NCBI GenBank assembly: GCA_036924285.1
Contig: JAYKYS010000001.1
Location: forward strand, 25,419,501 to 25,483,500
Origin: Asterella californica
Lineage: Eukaryota; Streptophyta; Marchantiopsida; Marchantiales; Aytoniaceae
Length of the DNA stretch: 64,000 nt
Reading direction: 5' to 3'
Shown piece by piece: positions 59,332-64,000 of the stretch; the first letter of the stretch is position 1; the number at the start of each line of letters is the position of its first letter. A model generated the notes under the pieces. The model saw nothing but the letters and a program-made list of their open reading frames with translations, did no database searches and was not told where the DNA came from. The position numbers and the translations under genes were made by a program.

Positions 59332-61787
59332 TCATTCTGGGACTTCGGCCAAAGTCGTATTGACTTCCTTTGTCCAAGTTCCTGCTCGTAGTAACTCTTT
59401 CTTCAGGAGTTCACGAACTTCGTCCGTAATATCGACTGGTAGTCCCGGAGGGTTTACACTCTTCAGTATTTCTTCTTCCTCTTCCTCAGTATCCTCCTCA
59501 ACAACTGTCTTCTTCTTGGCTTTCTCCTTTGCCTTCTTCTGCTTCTTTAACTCTTTATTCGATTGAGTCTTTAGGGGTGCTTCCTCCGTCTTCCTCTTTG
59601 TTTTGAAAGAGCTTCTGGTGTCCACTTTGCAAACCCAAGTTTCTTCTGGTGGTCATCCTCTCCAGCGGCTTTCCATTCTTCCAAGTCCACCTTGTGCAGT
59701 TGTGCTTCCGCAGGACGTTCTGTTTGGGATCAAAGCGAACCCCTCGTTTCTCTACGGGTGGGTTAGTACAGTCTACTGTGGCATGTCCTGGTTGATGATA
59801 CTTCTCCAAAGTGCTACGTATCTCAGCGATTTCTTTGGGTGAGGGCAGTTGGGTGATCAATGATCCAAACTGCCGTAATTAAAACAAGACCCATGGGGTG
59901 GTGGTTTATTTGCTCCTGGCGGACTCATCAAACGTTTCTGAGATACAATTAGGGCCCTCTCTCTTGGTGCAAACCTTTGAATTGGTATGGGTTGAATTGG
60001 GATAATTGCTGGATGTTGTGGGAGTGTATTCGTTTGTACTCCATATACTTCGTCCGGAGTTTCCACAAAGAATGAGCTATAATATGATTTGAAAGCAGGC
60101 GCCCATTCGAATGACTGTGCCTGAAATGTTCTGTTATAGTTACATTCCGTATTAGCATGTCATGGTTTACTACACGTCGTACACCATAAGCTTGGACGAG
60201 ATGTAGCAGGAGATTTTCTCCTTTCAAGAGATCGTATCATTTGCACCTTCAGATATGCAAACCCTTTAATCATCTCCTCCATAAGTTGATTACTATCCTT
60301 TTTGGCTTTGTCTTTCTTCTCCTTCGAACTTTTCTTTTCCTTGGACGAAGAACTTCGTTTCATTCTTCGTTCTTCTTCGCTTGAAAACAATGAGCTCGCT
60401 GATGAAGATTCTTCGGCTTCGACGGAAGACGTCTCATCACCAGAAGATTCATCGGAGGAAGAGAGTTCTCTTCGACTCTTCTTGTGCTTCTTCCTTCGAG
60501 TCGACTTCTCTTCCTTCTTCTCTTTCTTTTCTTTTTTCTCTTTCTTCTTCCCTTTTATCCATCCTCCTTTACTTCCGAGGGTGGATGCCTCAAATGCTTC
60601 TGCTGAAGCAACAACCTCTTTGATGACGTTCATCTTTCCTCGACGACACCAAATCTCCATTTCAATAGGTAAGCCTGTAACTAGCCATTCCATAGCTTGA
60701 TCCATAGAGTATGGGTTGGTTGTACCCATCCCCGAAATTCTATCCAGTAGATTATAAAATCTTTGGACATAATCTTTTAAGCTCTCTTTCTTCCCTCTGA
60801 CCAGTCTGGTCAGCTTTCTCAGCTTTCTCAACACTTGACGATTGTACCCAATTTCTCGAACCGCTCTAAGAACTTCGTCTTCAGCTTGTCTCAAGTATTG
60901 ATGTCTACTGATACTCTGTTTGCGTGGTTGTACCAGTTGCGCGCTCTCTTCCTGAGAAGACTTGGGAAGATTCGCAGACGATCTGACTCAGCGTCTTCTT
61001 TATTAGTGACTAATACAGGTTAGAACAGCATCTGCATCTTCATCGTCATCTAAAGATCCTCCTTTGAACTTCGAGTACCCATGTTTTGTGATGGGTTGGC
61101 TTGCCATACTTCGAACAAATGGAGCCCTTGGAACTTGAGTTGCTATCTTGGCAGGTGCTGGAATCGGCGCTGGTACTGCAACTTGAACAAGGACAGCAGA
61201 AGTAATACCCACAGCAGCAGCTGCTTGGGCTTGTCTCTTCTTGAATATGGACGGTCCTGTGGTTGGCTGTAAGTAAAGAGCAACACTGTCCTTTTGAGCT
61301 ACTGGAGTTAACGGAAGAAGTTTCCGTACCAGTGCTTGAGGAATAAGTTCCTGCACCTGTAAAAATTCCACTAAGGTAATAACAGCTTCTACTGCCTTAG
61401 TTGCAGCTTCTTCGTTCAAAGAAGTAAACTGATCTTGATCTGCAGAAGTATCTCCTACCCCGGGTCAGGAGTAAACAACTGCGGATATAAAACAATATTG
61501 ACTTTGGGGAAAGGTTTCCATCCTAGTTCACTTTCTAGATGTTTGGTCTCAGCACTTAGCCGAGTGGTAACTTCTTCGAAGTCAAGTTCTCTCTGAGCAG
61601 ATTCGAGAGGAGTTGGAGGTAGTGACTTTGGTGTCCGAGGTGAACTTAATTCACCAAAGTTTGGTTCTTTCCTCTTCCATTCCTTTGAGTTAGGTGTTCT
61701 CCAACCTCGTTCTCTCTTCTTATGCTCTTCTTTTAACGGACGAGCTTCTTCCAGAATCTGTTTCTCGATATTCTGTTCGTCTTTCAC
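59332..61787 (-). pseudogene. Gypsy gag with CCHC zinc knuckles, disrupted
   Basis: The N-terminal part is 61787-61455, then after a frameshift 61419-61003. The capsid-like core with ESLKDYVQRFYNLLDRI is at 60894-60160. A Lys/Ser/Glu-rich region follows, with two zinc knuckles: CTTCSKP*HANTEC (stop in place of a Gly) near 60160 and CFNYGSLDH*SPNC (Cys to Tyr, Trp to stop) near 59857. A third, HQPGHATVDC, lies in another frame. The Lys/Glu-rich tail 59625-59332 precedes the protease. Confidence 0.8.
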
Positions 61788-61893
61788 GCCTCCTGTCTCT
61801 CAGATTGCACGTCTCCAAGAGGAACAGGCTTGCCCATCTACATACATGTCTCTGGACTTCTATTCACTGATCTTGGATAATTTCAGCATTCGC

Positions 61894-61912
61894 ATCCCCG
61901 GCAGCGGCGCCA
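61894..61912 (-). other. Primer binding site complementary to tRNA-Asp 3' end
   Basis: The + strand reads ATCCCCGGCAGCGGCGCCA, which is the 3' end of plant tRNA-Asp(GTC) with one difference in the T-stem. On the minus strand this is a standard PBS (TGGCGCC...), placing the 5' LTR to its right and gag to its left. Confidence 0.85.
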
Positions 61913-62700
61913 AAATTTATTCAGTCTTCTATATGTAACACACAAGAAAACCAAAAGATGCTCGAAAGTAGTAATTTAAAGATCGAATCCACAGAGATGC
62001 AAGTAAAGATCATCTAAAAGTAATAAACATGTGACAAAGGTGATTCTTTATAGTTGTCTTTTATTCTCACGGGCAGAAATCAGTCCCGGTAGAGATCAAA
62101 CTCAGGTCTATCCAACAAGACAGAGTTGATAATCTTGACAAATAACATAAAATGTACTAAACAGGTCAAGGACCTCAAGAAAAGATAAACAACAGAGAAA
62201 CAAAGCCACAGAGGTAAATGTCACAACAAATAACTACTGCTGAAGTGCTACTAAGTAGCCTCTAACACCATAAATGCTAAATATCTTCACACTAAGTTAT
62301 CTCTACTACTACTGCTCTCGGAAAACTCTGACGAAGAAGACTCTTCTTCCACCGAAGTACAAGGTTCAACTTCTTCCTAAGTGTCTTCACTAAAGAACAA
62401 CTTCTTCCAAAGTGAACTTTGTCCAAAACCTTCTTCATAGTAAACTAACCTCGCAGGTGCTGGTCTATTCTCATACTTCGCTTCAAACTCCTACTCTGAT
62501 TTCAGATGTCAAACAACAAGATCTTCGACACCCATACTAATTCCTACCACAACAAACAACGATACTTCATAGATAAATCTCAGAAGTTGACAAACACACA
62601 ATGACTCCGTAAACTCAAGAAATAGAAAATCCAAATAACAAACACATAGAGGTACTGAGTACGAACAACACAACGCTTATATACAGATTTTCCCGAAGAT
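61913..62700 (-). repeat. 5' LTR of the gypsy element (outer boundary unknown)
   Basis: The sequence right of the PBS starts in the AAATTTATTC phrase usual at this position. No second LTR is in the window to define its length. A TATA-like box (62684-62676, -) and the end of the next reading frame at 62715 suggest it reaches at least about 62.7 kb. Confidence 0.5.
62676..62684 (-). promoter_or_regulatory. TATA-like box in the LTR
   Basis: The minus strand reads CTGTATATAAGCG. It faces gag and lies inside the presumed U3 region. Confidence 0.35.
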
Positions 62701-62714
62701 GACGGATCTTCTTC

Positions 62715-64000
62715 CTAAGAAGTCGAGTGTACATCTGATCCGTCGGATGAAGGTCCTGTGCCTGAAACGACAACAGGAACAACACTAGCTCCTATCGCTA
62801 ACTCCCTAGCTATCTCGCTAACCGAGAACTCAACAGTCGCTCTAACCTCTCGGAGTTTTCTAATTACTCTCTGTCTTAACCTAGCTACTCGGTTCTTCGT
62901 CGAAGAACCCTCTACATCTGTTGATGCTAACTCCTGTCTAATCTCTCGAAGAAATGTTAGCTCCGAAGTATCTAAATCTATGACGAAGTAGTTCTTCAGA
63001 GTTGGCTCGACTCTACTCCAAAGTTGTGCTGCCTGCTCCTCGGTCTTCACACATCGCCGCTTTAGGTCTTCAATCTCCTTTGTCATCTTCGCGACGATGT
63101 CTTGGTTCCTGTTCCACTGGAGTCGCATCTCATCCAACTGCTTCTTCGTAAGTGAAAGAACTTTCTCGTGCTCTTTCCCTTGTTCTGTCTTCTGGCGAAG
63201 TACTTCCTCCCGCTCTGAAGTCAAGTTCTTGGCTTCTTCGGTCTTCGTCACTACTTCCTTCTTCGCCTCGAGAACTATTGCTCGTAAGTTCTCTTTCTCC
63301 TGTAGCTAGTTTTCATCGTCTGAACTAACTCTGCTAAGTTCAGCTTCCTCCCCACGACTTGCTCGTAAGACCCCCGGTTACTCTCTAAGGCAAAGAGTAA
63401 CGATACGACTACTTCATGTATGTCCTTCACCAAAGAACTGAGTTGTTCTATCGCTTCGATTGTCGATGAAGAGGTAGTGACCTTTGGTTTATCTTCTTTC
63501 TTCTTCTCCTCCTGAGGAGTACTCTCTTCTTCGGTGTCGACCTCGGCTTCTTCGCTTTCGGCGCATACTGTCCTTGTCATCTTCATCTTCTTTCGAGACT
63601 TCTGCGCTAACCTCGGGGTTTCCTCTAAGACCTTCTTTCTCCCGCTGCGTCTTACTGGCGGAGGTACTTCGGTGACATCCGCATCCTCGTCCAAATTCAC
63701 TGTCTCAGGTACCTTCTCCTTCAGGGGTTCTGCTGCGGCCACGGTCTGACTTGTAACTGCCTCGGCTGCTGCGTCCTCGGTGGTAACTTTGTCAAAGAAC
63801 CTCTCCAGTTGTACATCTCTAACTAGGGTCGGCTCAACTTCGAACTCGTCGTCTTCGACTGCTGCGTCAAAACCTAACATCTTCTGATCTTCGTTCGATA
63901 GTAGTCCCATACCTATGTAGAAGACTGAGACAAACGCTCCAATGTAGACCATGTCTTCTTCCACCCAGAGCTTCTGCACATGCAAGTGGATAATCCTCAC
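62715..64000 (-). pseudogene. Coiled-coil, acidic retroelement-associated protein, incomplete, one frameshift
   Basis: The frame enters from beyond the right edge (YIGAFVSVFYIGMG) and continues through an acidic region and RRSGRKK. A basic cluster and a helical stretch (EQLSSLVKDIHEVVV) follow to about 63308, where ACTAGCTACAG appears to have lost one base. A second frame continues from there with a long coiled coil (KEHEKVLSLTKKQLDEMRLQ, RVARLRQRVIRKLREVRA) and stops at 62715 after SSDGSDVHSTS. I do not recognise a catalytic domain. Its position upstream of the LTR means it belongs to a neighbouring element or is a separate captured gene. It resembles long acidic/coiled-coil proteins I associate with bryophyte transposons, unverified. 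Confidence 0.5.

Larger units (their letters stand above)
58066..61912 (-). mobile_element. Ty3/gypsy retrotransposon internal region, 3' truncated
   Basis: Read on the minus strand from the primer binding site (61912) leftward: gag (61787-59332), protease (59145-58711), linker, and the first part of reverse transcriptase ending at 58066. RNase H, integrase and the 3' LTR are absent. Stops and frameshifts occur in every domain, so it is a dead fragment. Its orientation and gypsy type follow from the PBS and the protease/RT motifs. Confidence 0.88.

Noticed and set aside
60302..60700. 132-codon frame on the + strand rich in Ser/Phe
   Set aside because: It is the antisense of the Lys/Ser/Glu-rich part of gypsy gag.
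1..64000. CRISPR arrays, operons, bacterial promoters or phage genes
   Set aside because: No regularly spaced repeats of that kind. Spliced genes and plant transposons show eukaryotic nuclear DNA.

Overview
The window looks like nuclear DNA of a land plant, probably a bryophyte-grade one. The organism is inferred, not proven. The evidence is three spliced plant-type genes with GT-AG introns, a Ty3/gypsy element with a tRNA-Asp type primer binding site, plant-like 18S rRNA fragments, and large amounts of decayed transposon DNA. There is no CRISPR array and no operon structure.

Layout. (1) 1-5093: remnants of a Mutator-like (MULE) transposon. These are a transposase tail at the left edge and a convergent RPA-like OB-fold gene at 2.2-3.1 kb, with two tandem antisense 18S rRNA fragments between them. 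(2) 5103-10976: a structurally complete but mutated MULE with a 9-bp target duplication, about 390-400 bp terminal inverted repeats, an RPA-like gene (+) and a DDE/SWIM transposase (-) facing each other. (3) 10986-24962: gene-poor DNA holding a decayed HUH/Rep-like endonuclease gene (15981-17096, -), a 108-bp tandem repeat and a tRNA-like element. (4) 24963-30275: a guanylate-binding-protein GTPase gene with 17 exons, one of them only 7 nt. (5) 31815-33996: a MIA40 oxidoreductase gene with 4 exons. (6) 34-41 kb: AT-rich DNA with copies of a dispersed double-hairpin repeat, which recurs at 55 and 57.7 kb. (7) 40940-45700 (+): a heavily mutated retroelement whose recognisable domains are protease-like, C5 DNA methyltransferase, integrase and PHD finger. 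(8) 47048-49722: an internally deleted, decayed second copy of the 5-11 kb MULE. (9) 51669-53958: a two-exon gene of the conserved plant family represented by Arabidopsis At1g01500. (10) 58066-62700 (-): gag, protease and the first part of reverse transcriptase of a Ty3/gypsy element with its primer binding site and part of a 5' LTR. A coiled-coil reading frame lies upstream and runs off the right edge.

The three host genes (GBP, MIA40, At1g01500-like) appear intact and are all on the + strand. They are functionally unrelated: a membrane-anchored dynamin-like GTPase, an intermembrane-space thiol oxidoreductase and a protein of unknown function. The most interesting material is in the mobile elements: MULEs that pair a transposase with an RPA-like single-strand-DNA-binding protein, and a retroelement carrying its own cytosine methyltransferase and PHD finger.
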